DNA from: Mucor racemosus
Lineage: Eukaryota; Mucoromycota; Mucoromycetes; Mucorales; Mucoraceae
Assembly: GCA_027405735.1 (NCBI GenBank)
Contig: JAPEHQ010000001.1
Span: 5,766,001 to 5,830,000, forward strand
DNA length: 64,000 bases
Reading direction: 5' to 3'
The notes beneath the pieces are model-generated. The model had not been told where the DNA came from. It ran no database searches and saw only the letters and a list, made by a program, of their open reading frames with translations. A program made the translations under genes and the position numbers. Below, in pieces: positions 13,729-25,179 of this stretch. The stretch's first letter is position 1; every line of letters starts with the position of its first letter.

Positions 13729-14395
13729 TTTATGTCTTTCAAAAGTAGAACTTTTTAACAAAAGAAGAAATTTAAAATAATGTTGAAACCTTCTTTTTTA
13801 TATTGTGTTCGAAAATTTCTTGTTTCACGACCTCAATTGGGCAGCTTGATCAGATAATTATTTCGGTGCTAGCCGTCATTCAAAATATATTCCTAAACAA
13901 GATGAAATGCCAAGATAAAAAAAAAAAAAAAAAAAAAAATCTTAATTGTTTTTGTTGCCCTCAAAAATGGTATACATGGTCATATTAACATATAAACAAA
14001 ATATAAATATGAACATATACAAACATTTCAAAAATCATAAATCTTGCATTTTTCCATGTTAAAATCAGATAATGCGAATACACATGTACAGTTTTCACAA
14101 ATGTTATGCAAAAGAATACCCATTAAACTATCACAGGGCATCATTTTAGATTCTGATAACTTCATTTAGAGGCAATCTTCAATAGTTTTTGTTTTTTGTT
14201 TTCCTTATTTACACAAGAAACTTTACGCCAAGATTATTTATCACAACTGATAACGATGTTTCTGTCAAAGTCGTTGACCGGACTTATACTTTCCTTTTTA
14301 CTATTGCATGCCACTAATTGCCTGTTCAAATAGCCGAATTCAGTTATTATAATAACGTTAATTTTTAATGCTTTTATACTATATTTTTGTTCGAA
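13729..14395. other. intergenic, nothing recognised
   Basis: This is the upstream region of the CotH gene (minus strand), with an A-run of about 22 at 13918-13939. No further gene or repeat was identified before the repeat tract that starts near 14400. Confidence 0.4.
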
Positions 14396-14399
14396 AATG

Positions 14400-15008
14400 A
14401 GATCAAGATGAATCTTCTGCCCGCGGATATAATAGGTTGATTTCAAAATGAGATATAGCGATTTTTCATAAAGAAAAAAGCGATAAACCGTATTTCACGT
14501 TTTTAAAAAGAAAATCAAAATTTTGCACAGATCCAATGCTCAAACATGAAAAGTGTGTTTTCAGAATTATTTTGAGCTTTGCTAAACATTGAATAAATTT
14601 TCCCTGAACTGATTCGTAAAGCATGCCGAAAAAATAAGAAAAAATGCAAAAAAATCCTTCATAAAATATATATGATCAATTGATAAGTTTTATATATATC
14701 ATATAGATACACAAATATACGGCTGAATAAATTATAGCTACATGGTTGCAAAAAAATGTATTTTTGCATTCGTTTTATCAAAATGCCCAAACAATAATGT
14801 TTTTGAAATTTGACAGCAAACCATAAATAATGTTTCGCTACGGACGTTTGCAGTTATACCAAAAATCTATCTTGAAACCTTGATTTGACAATAACTTCAT
14901 CAAAATTTATATTTTAGAAAATTTAAAAGTTTTCCGGCAGATGAGGTTGTATATTATTTGTTTTACCACCAAAAGTTGATCATTTGATAAAGCAACAACT
15001 CATTCAAA
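14400..15008 (-). repeat. inverted copy of the 37.99-38.42 kb repeat
   Basis: About 14480-14960 reads as the reverse complement of 37990-38420. Matching words include CGTAGCGAAACATTATTTATG, TTTTGATAAAACGAATG and a shared TATATATCAT stretch. It abuts an LTR fragment at 15009. No ORF is present, so the element class is unknown. Confidence 0.55.
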
Positions 15009-15209
15009 CCTGGCGTAACAATATTCAAAATTGCGGAATAACTGATAGTCAACAGAAGAACTGCCAGATAAATATCAATAACCAAATAATATAAATAGAG
15101 AAGTAAAAATAGCATTTTTTAATTGTAGATTATCCACAACTTAATAAAGAAGGATTTGAACAGTATCTCTTTTAAGCTTTTTTTATAAATTTTACCCCTT
15201 TTTACTGCA
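15009..15209 (+). mobile_element. truncated LTR fragment, same family as 33994-34493
   Basis: It matches the reverse complement of the first 200 bp of the solo LTR at 33994-34493. In this orientation it has TATAAATAGAG (about 15089), AATAAAG (about 15145) and a TTTTTACTGCA end, which is the expected U3-R-U5 order. The 5' part of the LTR is missing where it meets the neighbouring repeat. The following 80 bp (15216-15289) resemble the 3' end of the small LTR seen at 61545-61764. Confidence 0.55.
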
Positions 15210-15339
15210 GGCCTGTTGATTTACTATAATACCGAATGTTGACCGAGACCTTGAATGTGCAACCTAAAATATAATATTGACATAACATATACTATATAAA
15301 GGGCAAGAGACATAGAAAAAGCCTTACTTGTTATGCTAC

Positions 15340-15720
15340 AGTAGGTACACATGTTTGACAGAATTGTCTCGAATGGCAACTTCAACAAACTACTGCGTGT
15401 TGAGAAAATCATTGGCAAAGCACACCTATAATTTGCTACGCATTTTTATTTAAACCAATGTGAAATTTGTTCTCAATGAATAGGAACCCAAATAAACACT
15501 AATTCCACAGAAAAAAAGATAGTATTACTGTATATCTGCTGATAAATAAATGCTCCAAGTTTCAGCTCCCATAGGTTATTGGTTATTCGTTATTGTGCAT
15601 TCTGTAAAAATTTTTTTTTAAAAAAAAAACAAGTTTATTACCTGCTATTTACATCTACTAAGGGCAGTAAGTAGACTCGTTCTCGATGAATTATTATAGA
15701 TTGAAATGAGCTCCCATTGC
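15340..15720 (-). repeat. G repeat, adjacent to R copy B
   Basis: This segment shares blocks with 50690-51035: a TGTCTCGAATGGCAACTTC-like word, an ACTACTGCGTGTTGAGAAAAT-like word, and a TAAGGGCAGTAAG word followed by TTCTCG. Here it lies before an R copy, whereas at 50.7 kb it follows one. No ORF is present. The strand given is nominal. Confidence 0.5.
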
Positions 15721-15749
15721 AACGAATATATACCTTAGACATTGTTAAT

Positions 15750-16888
15750 TAGGTATAAATTGGTTGCATTATGCTACCTGTTTCCAAGTTTACATTATAT
15801 CACATAAAAGACTTGAAAAACGCGTAAAATACACATTTTTTCCTTAAAAACTGGGTCTCACTTTTCATTCCTGTTCTACTTTTTTTTTCACTAAATAATA
15901 CCAAGAAAAAAATATATGCCAATGTACCTGAGATGTTCAACTTCAATCCAAAAACAAGTATCCAAAAATATCCTATTTTTTGCAGTTGGTATAAATTTTT
16001 CAGTGCTAATGTTTCAAATTTTTACGCGTACTTCACACCTAAAAATCAAAAACTTTGAGCCTCCATATCTCTACAAAAACTTAAGCCATACTAATACTTT
16101 CCAATAATAAAACTTACTTGTTTTAAAGTACTTTATAACATATTTTAGTATGAAAAAATTCTGAGCATTTTTATTTGTTTTTCATTTTTTTTGACATTTT
16201 TGTAGTAGATTTCAAAATATTTGTTATATTGAGCAACATTCTTTTTTGCATTCATGTCATCCAGCTCGTTGAGCTCTCTTGGACCCAATTTAGGTTTCTT
16301 CAAAATATTAATTTTTCATAGAGATATCCTCGAAAATATGAATCAAGGAATACCTTCATCTTTAGCTTCAAATTTCCCCTTATATACCCTCATCCCAAAT
16401 TCTGAATTTGAAAAAAAAATCGACAAAAATCTCGTTTTCTCTATAAAAAATGCAGATAGAAGGTTTATCAATGACTCAATCGACAGATAATAATTTATTA
16501 CATTATATCCTCCATTATTTATATTTGAAATGTCATTTATAAAAAGTGATGCGTATCTTCAAAAAACTTCCAAAATTTCAATCACATTTTACGCAAAATT
16601 TAACGTGGAACACTTGTCTAACTTTTGTTTACATAGATGCAGAATTTAAAACTGTACAAAAAACATTATTACGCTACGCCTACTTTTTTTCAGCTCACGA
16701 GTTATTAAACAATCTTGTATTTTAGATAATTTTCTGGTCGATTTGTACAAATTTAGTTTGCCACTCAGCTATAATAGATTTTAAGCTGTAATGTTTAACT
16801 ACTATTTTGATTACCTCGACAAAAAATGCAGAGTATCTTTTAACTGGAGCTACCTTGTGAATACAAAAAATTAATACCTCATTTTCGG
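15750..16888 (+). repeat. R repeat copy B (left arm of small inverted repeat)
   Basis: Copy of the R repeat, truncated at both ends relative to copies A and D. It ends around AATTAATACCTCATTTTCGG. Copy C lies in inverted orientation 1.5 kb downstream and is by eye the closest relative, with the short ORFs almost the same. The 78-codon ORF at 16254-16490 corresponds to 795-1016 in copy A. Confidence 0.75.
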
Positions 16889-17192
16889 TAGGATGGAGAT
16901 GATAAGTAACAGTATTAAAATTAAAAATAGCAACAGAAGGAGCTGCATAAGCAGTTGATGGGTGTTGATTAATATTTCTGTTGCTATTGTTATTTTCATA
17001 AAAAACTGGAATACATCTAGCATGAGTGAGGAGACAATCCCTGGATACAGAGGTACAGTCAAAGCATTGATATCCATCTCAGGATTGTAGTGACCTCTAA
17101 ACCAAGGCACCCCAAAAATAATAGAAAAACTGGTCGTATCAATGATTCTTAAGGTAATTGACTCTTCATAAATGGTATTGTCTAGATATAAA
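16889..17192 (-). pseudogene. Ty3/Gypsy protease-region relic
   Basis: A minus-strand ORF of 126 codons (17251-16871) contains TSFSIIFGVPWFRGHYNPEMD. This resembles the block downstream of the retropepsin domain in Ty3/Gypsy polyproteins (I-L-G-x-x-W-L...HNP-x-I-D). Neither the catalytic DSG nor a reverse transcriptase is present. The fragment lies antisense to the LTR at 17193, so the two are not one intact element. Assignment rests on this one motif. Confidence 0.4.
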
Positions 17193-17870
17193 TGATCTAT
17201 CAGAATTACAACATTCCAAATATAGAAGATCTTTTTTGACAGGTCTAGCAAGTTTTATTGTTCAGTAACTGGTTCTTGTCATCTAGAAACTAATAATAGA
17301 ACATGGCTTATAGCAATATTGCTGCCACAAAAACGTAATTATAAAAAGCGATAGGAAATACAATTATAACTCTTCTAAGTTTATTCAAGGTATATAGTAA
17401 AGCAACGATCCATCTACTCGATGGATCGTTGTGGTATTTATATTAAATGTCTAATTCAAATTACTAATGCAGTAATTTGATCTTCTTGGTTTTAAAGCTG
17501 ATGGGAAGAAGGATCAGCAATTACTAATTCAGGTTATACAATTATCTATAATTGTTGTTTGTAATTTTAAATTATAGTTAATAAGTTTCTATATTTTATA
17601 ATCTTGGTTCTCACACCAAATTCATGTTACTCATTACTAATTCAATTTGATGTGTGAAAGACTGCCAATAGTTCATATCAATTACCACTGAAACATAACA
17701 TATTATATCCATACTCATTAATTATCTATCATCAATTAATAATAATTTCTATCGTTACATCAATTAGATCTTATCACACAATCCCAATAACTATATAAAC
17801 CCATATTTAATTCATTCTAATAAATAGTAATTTTTACGTTGCTTTTAATTTACAAAGTCTCGGTAAATCA
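17193..17870 (+). mobile_element. LTR-like element, relative of the 1614-2203 solo LTR
   Basis: It starts TGATCTATCAGAATTA, as does the solo LTR at 1614, and ends CTCGGTAAATCA, like that LTR's TTTCGATAAATCA. A TATATAAACCC box (about 17793) and AATAAA (about 17819) give + sense. No 5-bp duplication is visible (ATAAA on the left, GTTAT on the right), so this may be one LTR of a truncated element. The middle (about 17330-17440) holds a segment shared with 33110-33240 and 62290-62420. That segment contains a perfect 10-bp hairpin at 17405-17429. Confidence 0.55.
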
Positions 17871-18060
17871 GTTATAGTGCAACTCAGTAGCACTGTGTCC
17901 CTGAAGTCTATAAATATAGTTCATGAAGGGAACTAGGCCCTTGAATAATTTAGTATAATAAATAGCCACCTTATTTCATAATTCCTTTATTTCTTCGTCA
18001 GTTTTCCTCATCATCTCTCTTATTATATTATTCTGAAATAAACCTACAGTACTATCATGT
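17871..18060. other. possible retroelement leader, unassigned
   Basis: This short sequence lies between the LTR-like element and R copy C. It could be the untranslated leader of a truncated retroelement. I see no primer-binding site I can match to a tRNA and no coding sequence. Confidence 0.25.
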
Positions 18061-19655
18061 AAAATTGGAAGTTATCAAGTTTAAATTTCATCGAGATAGG
18101 GGTTTTTGTTGTCAGGTTTCTACGGTTATGAAAAATAGGTTTTAGATGATTCTCAGAAAGGTTTCGAATTTTCTCACCTAATATTGAACTTATTTCTTTC
18201 AAATTTTAAAAAGACATATACCTTTGCTTTATGGCTATTGGTATCTGTCCCAAAATAAAAGGGTTAATACCAGAATGTAAGTGCATTGACCTAACATTAA
18301 CCTAACATCGCCCTAACGTTCACTTAAAATCGATTTAAAATTGATGGTACAATTTAAACTCCATAATTGAGATATTAGTTTTCTATATTCATAAGATAGA
18401 TCCAACTGTAAGCTACTCTGTATTTTTTATTCCAACGAAAATTATTAACCTTTGATAGAGAAAATCAAAATAATAATTTACATTACAGCCTACAGTCTGT
18501 TCTGACTGAGTTCAGAATTTGATTTGCAAAAAATGATCGAAAAATCATTCAAAACACAAAATTGCTTAAATGCTCATAAACTGCAAAGTAAGTCCACCTA
18601 GTGTATTAAACAGTTTTTGTACAGTTTTGGATTCTGCATCCACCTAAATAAAAATCAAACAAATGTTTCACGTTAAATTTTGTGTAAAATACGATTGAAA
18701 TTTTAGAGGTTTTTTGAAGATACGCATCACTTTTTATAAATGCATTTCAAATATAAATAATGGATATAATGTAGAAAATTATTATCTATCGATTGAGTTA
18801 TTGATGAACCTTCTATCTGCATTGTTTATAGAGAAAACGAGATTTTTGTCGATTTTTTTTTTCAAATTCAGAATTTGGGATGAGGGTATATAAGGGAAAA
18901 ATTGAAGCTAGATATGAAAGTATTCCTTGATTCATATTTTCGAGGATATCTCTATGAAAAATTAATATTTTGAAGAAACCTAAATTGGGTCCAAGAGAGC
19001 TCAACGAGCTGGATGACATGAATGCAAAAAAGAATGTTGCTCAATATAACAAATATTTTGAAATCTACTACAAAAATGTCAAAAAAATGAAAAAAAATAA
19101 AAGTGCTCAGAATTTTTTCATACTAAAATATGTTATAAAGTACTCTAAAACAAGTAAGTTTTATTATTGAAAAGTATTAGTATAGCTTAAGTTTTTGTAG
19201 AGATATGGAGGCTCAAAGTTTTTGATTTTTAGGTGTGAAGTGTGAAGTACGCGTAAAAATTTGAAACATTAGCACTGAAAAATTTATACCAACTGCAAAA
19301 AATAGGATATTTTTGGATATTTGTTTTTGGATTGAAGTTGAACATCTCAGGTACATTGGCATATATTTTTTTCTTGGTATTATTTAGTGAAAAAAAAAGT
19401 AGAACAGGAATGAAAAGCGAGACCCAGTTTTTAAGGAAAAAATGTGTATTTTACGCGTTTTTCAAGTCTTTTATGTGATATAATGTAAACTTGGAAACAG
19501 GTAGTATAATGTGGCCAATTCAAATTTATGTAATAATGTTCAAATTATATCAAAAAGTGTTTAGTATGAAGTTAATTATGAAAAAGAGAGTGCACTCTGA
19601 TTTGGGAGGTTGAAAACTATGAAAATTCAAATTTACTCGAGCAGGCACCTATAAA
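18061..19655 (-). repeat. R repeat copy C (right arm of small inverted repeat)
   Basis: Reverse-oriented, near full-length R copy. Its minus-strand start is a GGTGCCTGCTCGAG word at 19655 and its end is near 18061. The part 18364-19515 is the inverted partner of copy B. Confidence 0.75.
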
Positions 19656-19928
19656 ACAATATACAAATCCATTTCAACTTACCTATGGAGTGTAGCATTG
19701 TCTGAGTATCAGTGTAAGTTAATAAAATTAGTCAATTATAAAGTCTAACTTTAATCAAACTAGATAAAATTTTAGAAATGAATATATGATTGTTTTTATT
19801 GATTAATTAATTAATTAATATTTTACTGTTATGGTTATAATAAATTAACGTAAAAAGTACAAGAGGCAACGAAAAGGGAGTAAAAAAAGAGAGAGAAGAA
19901 ATGTATAGCAATGAAAGGAAATATATTA

Positions 19929-21945
19929 TTAGTTGTTGACTGCATCTCTCCATGATTTTAAATTATGAGGAATACGCTTCCAAGTAGTTGGCTTCAAGAT
20001 GCTAACGCCCTCTAATGGATCGTGCTGTTTGCGATCTTCCATTTCAATAGTATGTCTAAAGAAGAATAAAAACATTAATTCAGCTGTTTAAAAATGCATA
20101 AATTTTAAAAAACTTACGCAATAATTTCCTCACGTCCAGAATCTAAATCAACTTCCATTAAAGGGACTAACTTGGTCTTCATGGTTAGCTTATATCCGAA
20201 AAATAATATGACTACAACAGGTACACCAATATAGCAAGCGATTATATCCTGTGCTACTGGTGGCGTTGCCATCCAAGTGTCATATCCTTGACCTACAATG
20301 ACAAACAAACAGATACCAAAAGCAAAAATAGGACCCACAGGGAACAAACGAGCTCTGAAAGGCAATTCTGATAAATCTCTGCCTTGAGCAACATATGCAC
20401 GACGGAATCTCCAATGAGAAGCAGCAATACCCAGCCATGCGATGAAACCAGCGATACCAGAGATGGACATTAACCAATTATAGACAACACCGTTACCAAA
20501 GAGAGATGTCAAGAAGGCAAGCATACCAATAGCTGCAGTCAAAAGCACACAATAGATGGGAATACCATTTTTAGTAACACGAGTGAAGATTTGAGGAGCT
20601 TTACGTTCAAGAGCAAGATCATACAACGTACGACTGGATGCATAAAGACCAGAATTACCAGCAGATAAGACAGTAGTCAAAATAACAGCATTCATGAAAT
20701 GAGCGGCGGCAGACATACCAGCCTTTTGGAAAACTAAGGTAAATGGAGAAACAGAGATATCAGATACATCACTCTTGAGTAAAAGAGGATCATCGTAAGG
20801 GATGATTAAACCAATAATAAAGATGGCAAGAATATAGAACAAGAGAATACGCCAAAAGACTTGTTTGATAGCTTTGGGAACATTTTTACGAGGATTTTCA
20901 CTTTCACCAGCAGCTACACCGATCAATTCAGTACCTTGGAAAGAGAAACCAGCAGTTAAGAATGTACTCAAAACACCAAGACCTTGAACACCACCGTATT
21001 TAAATGTTTCTACACCATAATAGTAACCACCCAAAACACCAGTATCAACAAGGATACCGAGAATAATAAAGATAATAACTACCAAAACCTTGATTAAAGC
21101 AAACCAGTATTCTGCCTCACCATAGCCCTTGACAGAAAATAAATTTAAAGAGAGGATCAAGATTAAAAAGACAACAGACCAGACAGCACTAGGGAAGTTA
21201 GGCAGCCAAAATGACATTACCATTGAGCCGGCAGTCTATTTTAGAAAAATTTAAATGTTACACTGCGATTAGTAAACAAGGTTTTGATCTGTACAACTTG
21301 ATCTTTTTACCAATTCAACGGCAACTGTAACAGCCCAATTATACCAATAATTCCAACCAAGAGCAAAACCTAATGCTGGATCGATGAATCTACCTGCGTA
21401 GTTATTGAAACTTCCAGAGATTGGCAGATAAGTGGCCTACAACAAATAAGAAATCAAAACCCATGTTATATATATATATTTACAACATACCATTTCACCA
21501 AGGCATTCCATCATGAAAAATACCATGATACCAATAAGACCATAGGCAATGAGTGCGCCTCCAGGACCAGCAGAAGCGATGGATGCTCCAGAAGCCAAAA
21601 ACAAACCTGTACCAATTGTTCCGCCCAGCGAAATCATGGTCAACTGTATATTTGATTTAATACTTCATGTCTCTAGAGAAAAAGCAGTAAATTACTTACA
21701 TGTCTAGCCTTTAAGGCTCTTTTTAAATGAGGTTTTTCCTCTTGATTCAACAATGAACCAGGCTGAGTAGATCGAGAATATTGACGAGTGACATCTTCTC
21801 TAAAATCTTCTTGATGCAATGTTGAAATGTTATTTTTATTATCGATTTGCTCCAACTCAATTTTATTAGAGGAGTCTGATTTTCTTGTTCTCGTGCGTTC
21901 TTTTGTTGTCGACGCAGACGAACTTGTATCATTATTATTTGACAT
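19929..21945 (-). CDS. amino-acid permease (yeast AAT/APC family)
   Basis: Five exons (21945-21700, 21643-21491, 21436-21311, 21235-20118, 20055-19929) encode 589 residues. The cytosolic N-terminus is Ser/Thr- and charge-rich (MSNNNDTSSSAS). TM1 begins LTMISLGGTIGTGLFLASG, which matches the fungal amino-acid permease signature. About twelve membrane segments follow, including YNWAVTVAVELTAGSMV, LSTFLTAGFSFQGTELIG with the GES loop and ENPRKNVPKAIKQVFWRI, and LSAGNSGLYASSRTLYDLA. The latter two blocks are typical of Gap1/Can1-type proton-coupled amino-acid importers of the plasma membrane. The C-terminal tail (IEMEDRKQHDPLEG) is short. Substrate range cannot be inferred. Start chosen: the only ATG at the N-terminal Ser-rich stretch, since the extension upstream has no ATG. 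Confidence 0.93.
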
Positions 21946-22191
21946 TTTATGAAAAAAGACAAACAAAGAAGAAGAAGAAAATAAAGTTTCGTTTCGATTT
22001 ACCCCGTGCGAAAGGTTTTATGGACACAAAAAACGAAAAATCTTTTTTCCACATTTCGTGGTTTATAATCCTAATATGGTGCGTTTCAAAGAGATGAGAT
22101 TATCAGTTATCCCGCTCATTATGTATAAAAGAAAAAAGAGAACAACGAGAATATGGTGTCTATTTAAAAAAGAAAAATTTCCTCTTGGTTT

Positions 22192-22918
22192 TTATTTTTC
22201 CATGTTTTGAAATATACGAGCTCTGGCTTCTTCATAAGCCGTTTTTCTCTCCTCATAAGTCATATTTTTTCTATCAGTTTTTGATTGATCATCATTTCCA
22301 GAAGCACGGGAGGAGGGACTACTTGACCCAGCTGAGCGACGCATAATTTTAAATTGTGGTGGAGGGTCATTATTTGTGGTATTTGATGTACTGTTACTCG
22401 AATTATCATCGTTGTTATCATCGTTAGATTCGATTTTATCTAGTTGAATATCAGGTAATCGTACAGTAGGTCTACATGATTTGTAAATGTTATAAATTCT
22501 TTCGGTAATTTTTTTTTTTTTTTTTTTTCACAAAACTTACAATTCTGTAATAAATGTCTTGCAAACATAAACTGCCTTTCGCATGGCGTCATGATAATGA
22601 TTTAATTTGTAATAAGGTGCTAATCTATGGACCATTAATCTTTGATATGAATTCATTCCAGGTAAATCAAGGCGAAGTTTTCTAGTGACACAATGTTAAC
22701 TTTACAACATTTACATTTCATCAAAAGTTCAAAACTTACTGCTCATCTTTAATAAACGCTTCTAATTCCAATTCTAATTTTAACAAAAATAATCTTTCTT
22801 GAGGCTTTCTTAATAAGTCAATAATAAATTCATCGGGTTCAGTTGGTACAACTGGGTCACTAAATTGTTGCATTGTTGCTTGAGGTTGATATATTTGAAC
22901 TTGAGGTGGTTGATATGT

Positions 22919-22950
<32 letters not shown>

Positions 22951-23186
22951 GATAATAATTCATTGGGACATCATTGTTATTATTGTTATTATTGTTATTA
23001 GTATCATTAGTGAATGCTTGATTATTATACGTTTGATTCAGTCCATAGTAATTATTACTGTTAGCATTGTTTGAGAAATATGCGTTTTGGTAAGGGGATT
23101 GCTGTTGATAAGATGGCTGCTGCTGTTGTTCAGTATAATATCTATGTTGAGGTTGCTGTTGTTGATAGTGTTGCTGTTGCTGTTGC

Positions 23187-23222
<36 letters not shown>

Positions 23223-23293
23223 GGCTGATGTGGCTGTTGATGCTGTCTTGTTAACAGTTGATGTTGCTGATGTTCTTCTTGGTTATTCGACAT
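22192..23293 (-). CDS. R3H-SUZ domain RNA-binding protein with poly-Q N-terminus
   Basis: Three exons (23293-22740, 22681-22541, 22471-22192) give 324 residues. The first 150 or so residues are Gln/Asn-rich, with a long poly-Q run coded by TTG/CTG-complement repeats. An R3H domain follows (about residues 150-215: EFIIDLLRKPQERLFLLKLE then KLRLDLPGMNSYQRLMVHRLA, with the R-x3-H pair at R199/H203). Near the C-terminus FKIMRRS...TYEERKTAYEEARARIFQ is a SUZ motif. R3H-SUZ proteins (animal R3HDM/ARPP21, Drosophila Encore) bind single-stranded nucleic acid, usually mRNA. A post-transcriptional role is inferred. An in-frame upstream ATG at 23392 would add 33 residues. I prefer 23293 because the extension has no Q-rich character, but the choice is uncertain. 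Confidence 0.85.
23052..23225 (-). repeat. CAA/CAG triplet tract coding poly-Q
   Basis: Interrupted TTG/CTG runs on the + strand (CAA/CAG on the coding strand) encode consecutive glutamines in the N-terminus of the R3H-SUZ protein. A second shorter run is at 22919-22950. Triplet tracts like this are prone to length change without loss of frame. Confidence 0.8.
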
Positions 23294-23393
23294 TATATAC
23301 TTTTTATGTAATCCCAATTTAATTAACGTGTTTTTCACTTCATATAAACCATATCTTTCATGACATTTACCTTCAATAGACTGAATTTTCATC

Positions 23394-23703
23394 CAATGTG
23401 CTTTTTTTTTAAACTTATTTATAGATTATCTTGTTTAGTATTTTCAACACTTTCAAGTCTAAAAGAATATAAAAAGGGGAGAGAGAATGGCCTAATTTGA
23501 ATAGTGTCCGTACTGAAAAAAAAACATTACAAGCCACTTTTTACAGGTAAATGCATGCAGACATGGTGTATTATACTCGATATGTAATGCCGACGCCTTA
23601 AGGCGGACATTTATTGATGGAGCATTACATCCGTGTCTCGCTTGAATTCCATTTGATTCCCTTTTTTGTTCCTAAATAACTATTATCAACATTAGTGAAT
23701 ACA
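23394..23703. promoter_or_regulatory. divergent intergenic region (R3H-SUZ / UCH)
   Basis: About 310-410 bp separate the start codons of the minus-strand R3H-SUZ gene and the plus-strand UCH gene, so it must hold both promoters. I see no clear TATA box. A near-palindrome ATGCCGACGCCTTAAGGCGGACAT centre (GCCTTAAGGC, about 23594-23603) is the only GC-rich symmetrical site. Confidence 0.4.
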
Positions 23704-24785
23704 ATGGCAGAAGAAAATACCGGAAAGAAAGCTATTCAAAGATGGGTTCCTCTTGAAGCAAATCCAGAGGTATGTGTTAAAACTTGACGCGATAAGACTT
23801 TGAATGTATTTCTTAATTTTATTCCGCATAGATTTGGAATGAGGTAAAAGCAACGCCCGAGAGATAGCGTTATATCATTTAAACATCATTATATCATTAG
23901 ATTATCCATAAAGCTGGCGTTGATCCCAAATACAACTATGTAGATGTCTATGGTAAAAAAAGAAGAAAAGATGTTGAAACAAGATGGGTTCGACTAGAAT
24001 ATTTCCTTTTTTTATATATTAATGCATAGGTTTTGACCCTGAATTATTGGCCATGTTGCCTCAACAAGTTGAAGCTCTTATCTTTTTATTCCCCATCACT
24101 GAAGCATATGAGAAATTTAAAGATGAGGAAGAAGCTCGTTTAATCAAATTGGAGCAAAGCATAAGCCCTGAAGTCGTCTTTTTTAAGCAAACTATTGCCA
24201 ACGCGTGCGGCATGATTGCTTTACTACATTCTGTCGCAAATAATGATGATGAAATTGTTGGTAAGTTATTTTGTTATCCATCTATTTTTATATAATCAAG
24301 ATGTTTATATTATTTTCGAAACAAAAGGTCCCGGTTTGTTTAATGATATCATTGAGCAAGCAAAGAACATGTCTGTAGATGAACGTGTAGAACTTTTAGA
24401 ACAATCAAAAGAGTTGGCACAATTGCACGCATCTGCTGCTACTGAAGGTCAAACAGAGGTATGTATGTTTTTTATGCAAAGAGATAAGCTTCTTAAAAAA
24501 AGTCAATTGTAGGCTCCTGATAAGGACGATTCTATTGATCTCCACTTCATTTGCTTTATTGAGGTAGATCAACATCTTTATGAATTGGATGGTAGAAAGC
24601 TATTCCCTATCAATCATGGAAAGTGTACAAATCTTGTCGAGGTAAATTTCTTTTTGTGTTGTAAATATTCATTCTAACCCTCAAAAAAAAATTAGAGCGC
24701 TACCAAAGTTATGAAACAATACATGTCAAGAGATCCCAATGAAACTAATTTCAGTGCTATCGCACTTTGCAAAACTGAGGATTAA
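23704..24785 (+). CDS. ubiquitin C-terminal hydrolase (peptidase C12, UCHL3/Yuh1-like)
   Basis: Seven exons (23704-23769, 23832-23843, 23901-23952, 24030-24260, 24328-24458, 24513-24641, 24696-24785) give 236 residues. Exon 2 is only 12 nt (IWNE) yet is needed for the conserved WVPLEANPE...[13 protein letters not shown] opening. The catalytic set is visible: oxyanion Gln97 and Cys103 in QTIANACGM, His175 in DLHFICFIE, Asp190 in YELDGRK. These cysteine proteases cut small adducts from the ubiquitin C-terminus and process ubiquitin or NEDD8 precursors in cytosol and nucleus. The length equals UCHL3-type enzymes, with no C-terminal UCH37-like extension. The active-site loop (about 150-170, acidic DKDDS) is of ordinary length. 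Confidence 0.95.
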
Positions 24786-25170
24786 CTTACTGAATCATAT
24801 CATTGTAAATAAAAACACAGTTCAATAAGGGCCTGTGTTTAAAAACAAGGCTTTTTACGTCTTGAAATGCGTTTGCTTTTTTATTTCGACATGTTTTTTT
24901 CACCTCAATTTTAATACTAGAAACTTTGACTAGTGCTCCTTGTATCAAAGGAGATGGTAGGATGGCGTTGAGTTTGAGAGATTGGTCGACTGTCCACGTT
25001 TTTCATTGTGGATAGTTTAGAAAATATTCAAAATCATGAATTATATATACAACTTTTATTATAAATATTTTTTCTTAAAATTGACAATAATAGTATAAGC
25101 TTGGATCTACTCGTATAGTTTTATTTTGCGAGGAGATATTGACTTTTCATCTAGTAAATGGTGATTCTAA
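24786..25170. other. 3' flank of UCH gene, nothing recognised
   Basis: Contains the UCH 3' UTR, with AATAAA-like ATAAAAACAC near 24807. No other feature was identified. Confidence 0.4.
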
Positions 25171-25179
25171 ATCATCAGC

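Noticed and set aside
22865..23322. Leu/Val-rich ORFs on the plus strand opposite the R3H-SUZ gene
   Set aside because: They are translations of the CAA/CAG tract complement and have no features beyond the repeat.
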